A stretch of DNA of 64,000 bases from Arctopsyche grandis (taxonomy: Eukaryota > Arthropoda > Insecta > Trichoptera > Hydropsychidae). Below the pieces are notes generated by a model, which was not told where the DNA came from, made no database searches, and saw only the letters and a program-made list of their open reading frames with translations. Location of the stretch: positions 25,076,501 through 25,140,500 of the forward strand of contig NC_135358.1 in assembly GCF_051622035.1 (NCBI RefSeq). The letters are read 5' to 3'. Of this stretch, positions 24,501-34,227 are shown piece by piece (the stretch's first letter is position 1; every line of letters starts with the position of its first letter). The position numbers and the translations under genes are program-made.

Positions 24501-25943
24501 TGAGCCTCATGGGGCTGCGCCCCATGAGGCTGGGCCCCCCGGGCCCCCTTCGGGGCCCCACGGGGCTGCGCCCCTTGTGGCGCCCCCTTTTGAGCCCCAT
24601 GGGGCTGCGCCCCATGAGGCTGGGCCCCCCGCGCCCCCTTCGGGGCTTCACGGGGCTGCGCCCCTTGTGGCACCCCCTTTTGAGCCCCATGGGGCTGCGC
24701 CCCATGAGGCTGGGCCCCCCGGGCCCCCTTCGGGGCCCCACGGGGCTGCGCCCCTTGTGGCGCCCCCTTTTGAGCCCCACGGGGCTGCGCCCCTTGTGGC
24801 GCCCCTGGCGGGGCCCCATGAAACTACTCGCTTTGCGCCCCCGCGGGGGTGAATCCATTGAATCGAAAAAAACAAATCGGCGCCCATGGATCGAAAAAAA
24901 AAAAAATCGAATCACGTGTTCGATGACGTCACCGATCTACGGACGACGACGACGACGACGACGACGACCAAGGATATTTACATACATACAAAGTCTCTTT
25001 CCAAATTATAGATTAGACTAGATAGATAGATATAAGATATATATAGATTTTTTTTCCCTCCCAGTCAGTATTACATGAAATTTCATTAAATTTTCAAGAT
25101 TTGTTTAATTTTTGACAAAAATTATATGAATTTTTAGATTAAATAACGGGTTTCCGGAAACTTTTGATTTTTAGCAACGGGTTTCCGGAAACCCATGGAA
25201 ACCATTAGGGTGACATCACTGCGATATATGTACATTTGTATTATATCCATGCATACTAATATCTAACATATTCTATTACATTATTTCAATTAAGCTAATA
25301 AAATTTTACTGCAATTTGGCTGCACCTTTAAAACTGCTTAGAAATTATTCAAATAATATACATACATATGCATATTATTGTGGTCATTCGATCTTATACA
25401 TATTTATTCAGACCACTACGAGGGCTGTCAAATATCATCTACTTTGGATTTTCATTTGTATTTTTGATGACGAGGTTTTTAGCCGTGGCTTTGGGAGCAG
25501 CTCGCATACATTCAGCTGCTCGTCAACCAGCCTCGACCCTGTATGCTGCTCCATCATCTTCATATGGAACTGAGGTAACATACAAGAATATATAAATTGT
25601 AGGATATTAAATATATACAAATAATATACACGAATGAAGGGTGATTTGAAGGCACAACGATTCTTGGAGCAAGTTGCAACAGACGATGTGGCTCTCACTG
25701 GGCTAAATTTTTTTAACGTTACCCGTGGACTTGTTCTTACAGTATGTTTTATTATCTACACACTCTAATCTCAACGTTTATTATAAAACCAGTAAATGAT
25801 TTAAAAATAATTTTGGGTTTCAGATCGCTGGTACTATCGTCACATACGAACTAGTGTTGGTTCAATTTAATACATCGCCACCACCTGTTACTGCAAATAT
25901 AACTATAAATGAAAATAGTTGTGGAGTTCCAATCAAAACGTAA
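18538..25943 (+). CDS. Sugar-type gustatory receptor GrC
   Basis: Twelve coding exons: 18538-18593, 19174-19232, 19308-19470, 19542-19660, 19729-19908, 19988-20136, 20379-20501, 20604-20758, 20858-20908, 25412-25574, 25652-25741, 25824-25943. They sum to 1,428 nt, 475 aa. Exons 2-12 have exactly the same lengths as GrB. Exon 1 is 18 nt shorter (MKNNELQWVRP against MKNFELRMKPSIQWVRP). All frames are open and ends are GT-AG. The family signature TYELVLVQF closes the protein. The last exons encode the same residues as GrB, while the region of exons 4-6 has several replacements (for example TMVSVCCCFFLSIMC). Intron 9 is 4,503 bp and holds nested transposons and the GC-rich array; whether it is still spliced efficiently is unknown. 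Possible AATAAA at 26071. Confidence 0.9.
18799..19030. mobile_element. MITE with 36-bp near-perfect terminal inverted repeats in GrC intron 1
   Basis: It starts GACAGAATGTTAAACGACAG then AAAACGCAAATATCGG, and the right end is the exact complement. GrB lacks it at the matching place, so it inserted after the duplication. The terminal motif was not assigned to a superfamily. Confidence 0.85.
20237..20280. repeat. Perfect 19-bp hairpin in GrC intron 6
   Basis: TATTAAAACCAGGATAGAC, loop AATTCA, then its exact complement. GrB intron 6 has only one arm-like sequence (TTTATCCTGGTTTAA near 13380). It is too short for a usual insect microRNA precursor. Confidence 0.8.
21086..21580. mobile_element. 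piggyBac-type MITE flanked by TTAA
   Basis: A 495-bp non-coding element with ends GAGAGCTGGACACC and the complement of GAGGGCTGTACACC, directly flanked by TTAA at 21082-21085 and 21581-21584. TTAA target duplication is typical of piggyBac. Inside is a tandem duplication of GCATTCACTCAATATATATA near 21489. It lies in GrC intron 9 and is absent from GrB. Confidence 0.75.
21755..21975. mobile_element. MITE, GGTAAACGGATTATTGCGC family, copy 3 (diverged ends)
   Basis: The interior matches the family strongly: CGCGAATACGGAATATTTGG, CACTCGAGTTCTCGTTA, GCCAGATATTCCATTATAGA. The outer ends are diverged. It is in GrC intron 9. Confidence 0.5.
22066..22209. mobile_element. hAT-type MITE with exact 8-bp duplication
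   Basis: A 144-bp element begins TAGAGGTCGGAATCTGAAGG and ends CCTTCAGATTCCGGGCTCTA. GTTATAAG is present at both flanks (22058-22065, 22210-22217). It is almost entirely hairpin and has no coding potential. Confidence 0.9.
22807..23640. repeat. GC-rich tandem array with 143-bp higher-order period
   Basis: The basic motif TTTAGGGCTTCGCCCC recurs every 30-50 bp, joined by spacers such as GATTAAATGCCGTC, GATCAGTTGCC and TTAGTTAATGCC. A block of four motifs repeats with a period of about 143 bp (GATTAATTGCCGTTTAGGG at about 23165, 23308 and 23451). Each AGGGCTTCGCCC can form a small hairpin. Confidence 0.9.
23641..24840. repeat. GC-rich 90-bp tandem repeat, about 12 units
   Basis: Units begin TGGGGCTGCGCCCCATGAGG and repeat exactly every 90 bp at 23731, 23821, 23911, 24001 and 24091. 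They continue with one short insertion near 24165 and one truncated unit near 24425 (24220, 24310, 24400, 24510, 24600, 24690). Because 90 is divisible by 3 and the sequence lacks stops, long open frames appear on both strands; these are by-products of the array. Base composition is very GC-rich in an AT-rich genome. Confidence 0.95.
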
Positions 25944-26309
25944 ATTCTTATTATATCTATTCATAAATTTAATCAATAGTATTTTCTTGGTTTCACAAGT
26001 AGATTCGCATGGATTCAAAAACATTTTTTTTTTAACTGGTAAACAACTTATCAAATATGTATGTAGTTTCAATAAAAAGTTTTTTCAACATTTTGAAATG
26101 ATCGTAGATGGTAAAATCCAAAGTATTTATGCATCATTAGAAAAGTTCCGTAAAATAATTATATATTGACTTATATATTTATATAAATTTCATTTAAAGA
26201 AACTCTTATTTTGAGAAAGTATTGTAGGTATTAGATGTTTTAAGTGAAAATTGTATTGGCCTAATCTGTTGTGTAATAAAATGGTTGATTCAAATTGTAA
26301 TTTTAATTA

Positions 26310-27512
26310 AACATAGTTATTTAAGTACATACCTCCTTACATAAAAATTCGATAAACGGGTTACTTGTCAAATTTGAATCGATAACAGGATAATCACTGC
26401 TACGAAAATCGAAACGTGCGAAGTTCATATAGTTCGTCTAGTCAATAATAATAAAAATCTCGTAAAAAACTTTTTCCTGAGTTGTAATCGTAGTGAAACG
26501 TAAAAGAGGTTAGTAAAAAAAGTATTTGCGACCAATTTTGCGAGCAGTTTTCTTGCGACCAACTTTCACATTTGACAAGTAATCATCGAACCAAAAATAC
26601 TATTGTACTTCTGTATGTGTAGTATAATTATGGAAATATTCTTTTTTTATAATCTTGTGATTATGAAAATGATTGTTCACTATAACTAATTTTTATTTTA
26701 ATGTTATTGGCATTTATATTTTCAAATTCTTAAACATATAAAAATATATATAGACAAATTCGGGTTTGTATATATTTGAATGTAAATATTTGAATTATTC
26801 GAATGTCGAATATCAATTAGTGAGCTTCAAAATATTTGGATAAAGTTTTAAAAAGGTCAAAATATTATTCAAATTTTAGCAGAATCCTAATCGGGTATAT
26901 CGAATCGAATCAAAGGTGTTGTCAGTCGCAAAAATAAAATAAGTTGATACAAAAATGGTTCGGTGATTATTGCGCACAAAACGCTCGCCCAAAATCTAAA
27001 ATCTCTCTAACGGAACATCTGGCAGCCGAAAGTCCATCATACTAACAAGAACTCGAGTGCCAAATATTCCGTATTCGCGATTTTCATGCCAAATATTGTC
27101 TTTTGGGCGAGTTCAATGTGAGTAATAATCTATTTACCTACAGAAATATTCGAATACTCCAATACAAATATGTAATCGACATATATTTGGTAGCCCTAAT
27201 GACAACATATAGTCTGGATTATACAAATCAGCTCAATTATAGCGGGACAAAATCCCGCTTGACGAGTACACTCATGTAATAATATTTTAGTACCGATAAC
27301 AATCAATCAATATTTATTTTACTGTATTATTGTGAACTCCATCACCATTTAAAAAAGCTTTGGTATATTTTGAAAAGCGAAATTAAATCATTTTCACAAT
27401 TAAACATAAATAGTGATTGGCTGTAAAATGTCGGGTTGCGGCCAATAATGTGGTCTCTAACCATTATCGCCTTTTAGGTTATGTCATCTTTGGCCGTCTA
27501 TTACTGTCAAAA
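26310..27512. other. Intergenic region between GrC and the bL9m gene
   Basis: No gene is supported. It holds the MITE at 26955-27138 and AT-rich filler. The last ~100 bp before 27513 stays open with the gene downstream (from 27417), but that extension starts weakly and is better read as 5' leader. Confidence 0.6.
26955..27138. mobile_element. MITE, GGTAAACGGATTATTGCGC family, copy 4
   Basis: It begins ATGGTTCGGTGATTATTGCG and ends GAGTAATAATCTATTTACC. The interior has AACGGAACATCTGGCAGCCG and GTGCCAAATATTCCGTATTC, shared with other copies. It is the best-preserved left end in the window. Confidence 0.65.
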
Positions 27513-28838
27513 ATGCTAAACTTCAGTAATACTTTTAATCATGTTAAGAATATCGCCACTTCGTTGATTAATTTTCAACAAACAAGGGTAAATTTTTATC
27601 TTACATTGATTGTTTTAGTCACAAAAACTACATGTTTACATTTCAAGTATTGAAAATTTTGCACATATATATTTTTATATATGGAGTACAAATATAATCG
27701 ATTTAACGCTATTGGTTACAACATTTTTATAATGATAACCGTAAGTTTACCTTATACATAATACATACATGGGTATAGATGTTATAGAAAGCTGCCTTGT
27801 ATTTAATTGCACAATTGATCAAACTGATTTCAAATGATTTTTTCTAATTTTGTATTTTACCATCCATAGAACACATTTATATTGCGTAGGCGGTATAAAC
27901 CTCTCTTAAATAAAGAGAGATCTCCTCGGAAAAAATTGACTCACAGATATTTCATTTACGACCTTGTTGAAGACACCAACATTAAAAAGCAACAGTCTAT
28001 CAAACTCATATTACTTCAAGATGTTCCTGGTATGAGTTTAGTTAAGTGATGCTTACTGTGTTTTAAGAAAACGATTGTTTTATTCAGTTTACTGTCACAT
28101 TTCAGAATACGGGGAAAAGGGTCAACTTGTTAAAGTGAGACCGCAAAACGCTTACAAATGTCTTTTATTACCTAAACTGGCGATATATGCTTCACCTGAA
28201 AATCTTCAAAAGTATGACGTGAAGACAATTACGACAGTGTCTACTGTTGCTTCTAAGACTTTCTTCTATGTGAGTATACTCCTAAATATGTGAGGTATTC
28301 TCAATACCTCCAATATCTTTTAAATCTTGACTAAAATTGTGTATATGGTTGGAATATTTTTTTTCAGATGTCTGAGCTTCTACACCAAAAAGTTTTTTAT
28401 GTATCTATGAATCGTACGGAACCATGGGTTCTAGAACCATGGCACTTGAGGGTGAGTTTTCGTAAATCTCACATTGTAGTTCCCGAACACGCTATTGAAA
28501 TGCCACCTGAAAAAATAAGTGGTCCTGATATTACCCTCGAAAATAAAATATTTTGTGTGAAAATAGCTGTAAGTCAAGATGATTTTATTCTTAATCTATG
28601 TACATGATATGTTGAATTTAAGTTTAATATAGATAAATGTTTATTCTTATAGTTGTCTGAAGGTAAAAAAGTGGAAGTTCGATGTCGGATAGAACACTTT
28701 CCTGTAGGATTAAAGGATCAAGATCAGTTATCGTTGGAACCGCTTTTCCCTGAACAAGCTGAAACTATCTCTTATCTAACCGAAAAACATCAAAAATATC
28801 TGGATGAAAAGAAAAGAAATGCTAAAAAAATTTATTAA
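27513..28838 (+). CDS. mRpL9: Mitochondrial large-subunit ribosomal protein bL9m
   Basis: Five exons: 27513-27587, 27870-28029, 28106-28269, 28368-28568, 28653-28838, total 786 nt, 261 aa, close to other animal bL9m proteins (about 260-270). The first exon encodes a basic, hydroxylated, acid-free leader (MLNFSNTFNHVKNIATSLIN), as expected for mitochondrial import. The core matches the bacterial L9 N-domain pattern: KLILLQDVPEYGEKGQLVKV, then RPQNAYKCLLLPKLAIYAS. The C-terminal part (VVPEHAIEMP, VEVRCRIEHFPVGL) is typical of the metazoan protein. It works in the mitochondrial ribosome. The start was chosen at the ATG that opens the presequence; an in-frame ATG 96 bp upstream is possible but weaker. 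Poly(A) signal AATAAA at 28886. Confidence 0.92.
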
Positions 28839-29359
28839 TTTTAATTATAAAACCTTCTATATGCTTTGGTTTTGTAATTTTTAGCAATAAAGTAATCTTA
28901 CATAGAGTATGCCAGTTTTTTTCTGAAATATGTTTGATAGACGTAAATTTTTTTCAAATGTTTAAGTTGACTGGAAATGGTACCTCCCCTTATAGGTGTC
29001 CCTTTTTTAAGTTTTTTAATTCAATTATCTCATAAACCTCTCAATGGATCAGACTTAATTGTAAATTCTATAGTTAAATTTTTATTAATAATAATTTTAT
29101 TAAGATATAAATTGTAAATTCTATAGTTAAATTTTTAAAATATTTTTACCTTAACCGGAAGTAGTACCTTTACCCTAGATAATCGAGGTTTTTTATGTTT
29201 TCTCAAAAACCTTTGCAGTTTACTCTTGTTCGATTTTTCTTCCACTATTTTTTTCGATTCTTTGAACATGTGTGCTCTTTGTATCAATGGAATGAAAATA
29301 AAAAAAATATCATTAAATTTATTAAACCAGAAGTGGGATTTTTACCTCTTAAAAAAGTC

Positions 29360-29500
29360 AAAAATTTTGTGACCATAAAATTTTTTCCACACCCGTGAAC
29401 GTATCGAGCTGAAAATTTATATTTGTATTCTTTATGCACTAACTTTGAGTTGATAAGGTTTGTCAGAATTCGTAAGCCAGAAGTTTGTATCGAAAATGGT
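29360..29500. repeat. Dispersed repeat, related to 1690-1830
   Basis: It shares CCACACCCGTGAACGTA, GAGCTGAAAATTTATATTTG and TGAGTTGATAAGG with the copy near the left end of the window, in the same orientation. Confidence 0.6.
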
Positions 29501-30149
29501 CTCATAGCTGATATATGTGAACGTGTATGTATGTTTAATTATCGAATTTTGTTTTTTATCCTTTTTATATTCCTCAAATACATAGATAAAGTCGTGGGCT
29601 GGTCACATCCGAATTTTTTTGAAAGTATAACTATACATAAACTTACCATAATTTTTTTTTTCTCAAACGGACAATTTTGAGAATTTGCTCAAAACAGAAA
29701 ATGAGTGCCTTCTATGCTATTTTGGAAAGAGAGAAGTATAAGTACTTACGATTCAAAAATGCTTAGTAATGGGGTGGTTAATAAAAAGTATTTATATATG
29801 TATTTCAGACACGGTTAGTGGAAATCTCTCTATTTCTACTGTATATAATTACTTATCTGCAAGTAGGAGAGAAGTTAAGTTCAAAAAATAATACTGAAAA
29901 ATTGTTTTCTTGCTGCTCGAAATTAAATAGTTCAAGACAACAAATTATAATGTAAATAAAAGCGTAAATATATATATTCATAATATTTTCTTTAATATTT
30001 GTACATATGTGTTATGTCATAAAAACAAATGTCTTTTATGTATGTGCAAATATGTTTATTAGGTTTGATTTTACCAGTTTTAGTATTTTGATGCTTTATT
30101 TTAAACACATATTTTCTCTATTATTCAATTTACAATCAAGCGTAGAAAC

Positions 30150-30702
30150 CAGGGCTGTAGACTCGGGAGTCGTAGCATTTCAAGAGAAGTCGGAGTTGTT
30201 AAAAATCAACCGACTACAACTTCTTTTTATTATTTTCATTAACGAATAGTATTATGAAATTCATCAGCTAGTTTCCAATTTTATTGAAGTAATTCCAACT
30301 ATAAAATGAAATATAATAATTTTTTTTATGAAAATCATGAATTTAAATTACATTATGAATACAATTGTTGGATTGCACGTATTTTTGATGTTTTGTTGGC
30401 AAAACCGACTGATTCCTCCGTCTCTTTTTTTATTTATTCAATTGATTTGTTTATGTGTGATATTCATATACATACGAATGTACTCACTTTTTATTTATAC
30501 CTATTTCATTACCAATAATTCATTAAATGTGGTTAAATGCAAATTTTTAGTGATTTTTTATATTTTGAAAAATACTAACAATTTTATACGTTGGTACAAA
30601 AAGTTGATCTTATTAAAATCATTCAAGTCAGAATCATAGCCGAAGCATAAGGTAAAGTCAGAGTCGGAGTTGATAAATTTTGAAGCGACCCCACAGCCCT
30701 GC
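30150..30702. mobile_element. hAT-like MITE with CAGGGCTGT ends
   Basis: Left end CAGGGCTGTAGACTCGGGAG, right end CGACCCCACAGCCCTG, with GTCGGAGTTG motifs inside both ends in opposite senses. There is no coding capacity. A clean 8-bp duplication was not seen. Confidence 0.6.
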
Positions 30703-30811
30703 CCTGGTGGAAACTCTTCGATAGAGAAAATAAATCAAAATTAGACCATCTAAGGTTTTTAGAACGAGATACTAAGTATCTATTTTATACGTGAGTATAT
30801 CAAAAAAGAAA

Positions 30812-32746
30812 CTACTGCGTTGAAAAATCAAAATCACTCTCCTGCACACTTGTTTCTTCCTTCAACGATACTGGGTCAGTATCTGAATCTAATATCTGCA
30901 ATGGCTTCACACTGGAATTTTGAACATCTGTATCAGGTTGTACATCTTTTATCGGACTATCTTCGATTGTAGTTTCATCATAGTATTGAGAATCTTCTTG
31001 TGGTTCGTAGTTATTATATTGTTCACTCTCCACATTATTCTGCTCTGTGTAATTTTGATATTCTCCCTGTTCATTGGATTCGACATACTCGTTTGTAACT
31101 TGTTCTGTGTTATTATCGTAAGCATAATTATCATCATTGTTTGCTTGATTCTGATCATATGTGCCTTCATATTGTGAAACATTTTCGGCATTGTACTCAT
31201 TTTGGTCGGCTGCTTGATCGTAATTGTCAGGGTTTTCATAATATTTTTCTTCTGTATATATTGGTTGTTCTTGTGATACGTTTTCTTCGGCTGTTTGGGA
31301 ATTATATAATTCTGTTTGATCGTAATTGGAAGTTTCGGCGTTGAATTGATCGTTGGATGTTTCATCGACATAGTTAGCATCATTGTTTTCATATTGTTCT
31401 AATGGTTGTTGTTGATCGATATTTGGTTGGATATAATCATTGTTTTCATATTGTTCTAATGGTTGTTGTTGATCGATATTTGGTTGGATATAATCATTGT
31501 CTTCATATTGTTCTAATGGTTGTTGTTGATCGATATTTGGTTGGATATATTCATTATTTTCTTGTTCATATTGATTTTCATAATTTTCTCCACTATCATT
31601 TGTATTTTGATTCAAATTTTCCAGTATTTCTTCATTTGTATTTGGTATTATTTCTTCTATATTTTCATTGCTGTTTTCTTGTTGCAGTTCATCAACTAAT
31701 TTTTCATTCAAAATCAAATCTTCTGAATGTTTTATACCATTATCGGCCCCAATTTCTTCTTGACTGACAATATTATTATCATTATAATTGTTTTCTATTC
31801 CCATTTGATCAACATGTGCTATTTCGCTCGACAAATGTTTTAATTTAGAATGAATACTATCGTTTTGATTTTCTAGCTGGCTTTCTTCGGTTTCTGAAAT
31901 TTCTTGCGATACTTCTATAGGTGCAACATTATTTTCACATTTTTCTTCTTCGTTTTGTATTTGCATATTTTGGAACTCTATTTCTGATAAATCTTCTTCT
32001 TTATTTTCTATATAGTCAAATTCTTTACTGTGAGACTCTTCCACTTCAGTTTCTTGGCGCTCATTTACATTTTCGTGTATTTTATCTATTATGAAATCAA
32101 CTTTATTTTGAGACACAACCTTCTCCGGTTCATGTGCATGCGTAATGTCAGATTGGACTTCGGGTTGAGTTTTTATAACAGTGTCAGCATCATTTTTAGA
32201 AATCTTATTTAACTTTTCATCGTGTATATTAATATCCCCTGGAGTTTTAGGTATCAAAACAAACCTTCGAGATATTTCTTCAATCGCTTCCTCTAATGTA
32301 ATATTTTTTGTAATATAACACGAGTTGATACACTTGGACTTCGACTTCGACTTCATATCATATGGTTCTTGTAGTTCAAAAAATTTATCATAATAAGTAT
32401 TTTTACTTTTTTCGTCTTGTACTGGTATATTGATTCCTTCGTAACATTTCAATCTTTCGTCACGGGAAGTGTAAAATATTGGGATACCATTTTTGTCGAA
32501 TTTGTTTTTATATATGCTCTGAAAATTAATATAATATATTATAATAAGATTGTCCAAACATTTTGTTTCAACGGTTATATTGCGTACAACTAGAACCTTC
32601 AATGATTTGATGCGGTCAGTTTTCGCTTGTAGAAAAGTAGCTTTTTTTTCAATATTTTCCAATTTTGCCAATAGACGTATATTCCTCTCACGTCTTCTCT
32701 TTTCATCAGTCAACAATGTATCATATTCTTTTTTATGAATAGACAT
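30812..32746 (-). CDS. Uncharacterised acidic low-complexity protein with a 19-aa triplicate repeat
   Basis: Two coding exons on the minus strand, 32746-32597 and 32518-30812. The 78-nt intron has GT-AG ends and would read through if retained. The product is 618 aa. I chose the ATG of MSIHKKEYDTLLTDEKRRR because it lies 6 bp after a good acceptor; a longer frame to 32842 exists. Residues 1-50 are charged and probably coiled coil. Residues about 50-160 are the most ordinary part (KNGIPIFYTSRDERLKCYE, ITLEEAIEEISRRF). The rest is rich in Glu, Asn, Gln and Tyr. Three tandem copies of YIQPNIDQQQPLEQYENND are encoded around 31400-31555. It ends SDFDFSTQ. No family was recognised, and the tail looks intrinsically disordered. 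Confidence 0.75.
   Translation of the reverse strand: MSIHKKEYDTLLTDEKRRRERNIRLLAKLENIEKKATFLQAKTDRIKSLKVLVVRNITVETKCLDNLIIIYYINFQSIYKNKFDKNGIPIFYTSRDERLKCYEGINIPVQDEKSKNTYYDKFFELQEPYDMKSKSKSKCINSCYITKNITLEEAIEEISRRFVLIPKTPGDINIHDEKLNKISKNDADTVIKTQPEVQSDITHAHEPEKVVSQNKVDFIIDKIHENVNERQETEVEESHSKEFDYIENKEEDLSEIEFQNMQIQNEEEKCENNVAPIEVSQEISETEESQLENQNDSIHSKLKHLSSEIAHVDQMGIENNYNDNNIVSQEEIGADNGIKHSEDLILNEKLVDELQQENSNENIEEIIPNTNEEILENLNQNTNDSGENYENQYEQENNEYIQPNIDQQQPLEQYEDNDYIQPNIDQQQPLEQYENNDYIQPNIDQQQPLEQYENNDANYVDETSNDQFNAETSNYDQTELYNSQTAEENVSQEQPIYTEEKYYENPDNYDQAADQNEYNAENVSQYEGTYDQNQANNDDNYAYDNNTEQVTNEYVESNEQGEYQNYTEQNNVESEQYNNYEPQEDSQYYDETTIEDSPIKDVQPDTDVQNSSVKPLQILDSDTDPVSLKEETSVQESDFDFSTQ
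31400..31555 (-). repeat. 57-bp coding tandem repeat, three copies
   Basis: Three nearly identical 57-bp units encode IQPNIDQQQPLEQYE plus a short linker. The near-identity at DNA level points to recent expansion, so length may vary between individuals. Confidence 0.9.
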
Positions 32747-32849
32747 TTTAATCTGAAATTTTAAATAATTATATTTTAAACTTTTAATTTGAAATTTGAT
32801 CAAAAACACATAATTTTTTGCTGGTTTTACTACATTTCCCATATTTATT

Positions 32850-34227
32850 TACCTTAAATCATTCGTAGAACGCTGTTTTCAAACTATTTCAATTATAAGA
32901 AGTAAAACACCGTCCTTCACATGTACTACATAGGTATGTTTTATTTATTATTAAAACAATTTGAGTAGTTATTTTTAACTTTAATCTAAACACGAGATGC
33001 TCAGCTGAACAGTAAAGTATTACTGCTTCTTCGAAACAAACTAACCCCTTATTATTGTAGGCAGGGATTGTAAACATTTTATACAATAACATTAAATAAA
33101 AATCTAAAATCATCGCATATACATATGTATTCATATTTATGTATTTCCAATTCATTTTATTGGCAATATTTAATGGAAAATTGATTTAATTCCAAATTAA
33201 AATAAAATATATATTAACTTGTAAAATTACATATACATGCATACATAAATATGTATGTAGTCCACCTAATTTTATTTGAACAACATGATATTCCGCAAAA
33301 GTTAAAAAATGTACATATTGTGCATATGTACATACATATGCACAATAAATATATGTATGTAATTTAAGTATATGTAAATGTCAATGAAAAAACTGGCGTG
33401 TAAATCACATACATATTTAGTTGACTACCCATGCACGACTAGTTATGTTACGGTTCACCTATTTATCGACCTAAATAATAATCAATATTTGTACCTTACA
33501 TAAATAGGCCAATCTCATACAAAGGAATAAATAATAGAACCTCGAAAAAACCAGAGTCCAGCTCGTGTGGCACATTTAATCGTGATTGAATCCAAAAGCC
33601 ATTAATTATTGCAAGTAAACAAAAATTGTGAATCGGAAAAGTCTTTGTCAAGTTCGAAGTACACAACACATGTACGTACTTGAGCTTACGACGACATGAG
33701 GTGCAAGGTCGTATCAGTCTGTACCACCTCGCCGAAAGCTGAAATTAACGATTGTTCAGATGTGGTTCATACACGACACAAACATCGTATGCTAACTATT
33801 GAATCGCGTGCTTAGCAAATCAAATGCAAACTTATACATGTACCTGTGAAGTCTGTATTGGTCTTGTTTACCTTTTTTTCAGTATCTACAGTAGCTTATG
33901 ATGAAAAATACTACGTCAGAAGAATGGGAATGAACCCGAAATAAAAAGAAACGACTGCGATTTCAATATGTTTGCAGAAATAAGCTATATTTCGATGTAT
34001 GTAACATATGTACTCTTTAATGCGTGAAAAATATGAATATAAATTGTGGTTTCGTTTTCGATCGATTTTCGAAATTTGTGGTTTCTACCATATTTATTTA
34101 TATTTATTTAATATTTATTTATTTATTACAATCAATGTACACTCGTCATTACAGATCGCTCCATTGCGCCGAGTATACGATAACGGTCAGAATACATAGA
34201 ATACAATCAGAATACATAGTATACAGA
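32850..34227. other. Intergenic, no gene seen
   Basis: TACATA-type microsatellites (33100-33400) are followed by a less AT-rich stretch at 33540-33890 with no open frame of note. This could be regulatory sequence, but nothing specific is visible. Confidence 0.5.

Larger units (their letters stand above)
22566..25045 (+). mobile_element. Expanded member of the CCCGGCTTCGCTC element containing a giant GC-rich array
   Basis: The 5' end reads CTAGCTGTATTACCCGGC then TTCGCTCAGT, as in the copy at 17350. The 3' end from about 24855 reads TTGAATCGAAAAAAACAAAT, a (GAC)n run at 24943-24969, then CATACAAAGTCTCTTTCCAA and TAGATAGATAGATA. In between, where the short copy has about 100 bp, lie an A-rich tract (22636-22806) and two GC-rich tandem arrays (22807-24840). 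Confidence 0.7.
22488..25221. mobile_element. Outer hAT-like element interrupted by a larger insertion
   Basis: The left end reads CAGTGGTGTCACCC and the right end is the complement of CAGTGATGTCACCC, with GGGTTTCC blocks inside both ends. Removing the nested element at about 22566-25045 would leave roughly 280 bp, a normal MITE size. The flanks GGGATATG and CGATATAT are only partly alike, so the target duplication is uncertain. Confidence 0.6.
17640..26310 (+). repeat. Tandem segmental duplication unit 2 (carries GrC)
   Basis: This is the partner of 9990-15480, co-linear over the 5' flank, all exons, most introns and about 350 bp of 3' flank. It is longer because of insertions in the promoter region (about 17813-18030), intron 1 (18799-19030) and intron 9 (about 21.0-25.2 kb). 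Confidence 0.75.
28900..30811. other. Intergenic region between bL9m and the minus-strand gene
   Basis: No gene is supported. It contains the dispersed repeat copy at 29360-29500 and the CAGGGCTGT-ended element at 30150-30702; the rest is AT-rich with scattered short frames. Confidence 0.6.

Noticed and set aside
23625-25021. Long open frames (up to 437 codons) on both strands
   Set aside because: They are produced by a stop-free 90-bp tandem repeat and appear in several frames at once; no gene structure or codon bias.
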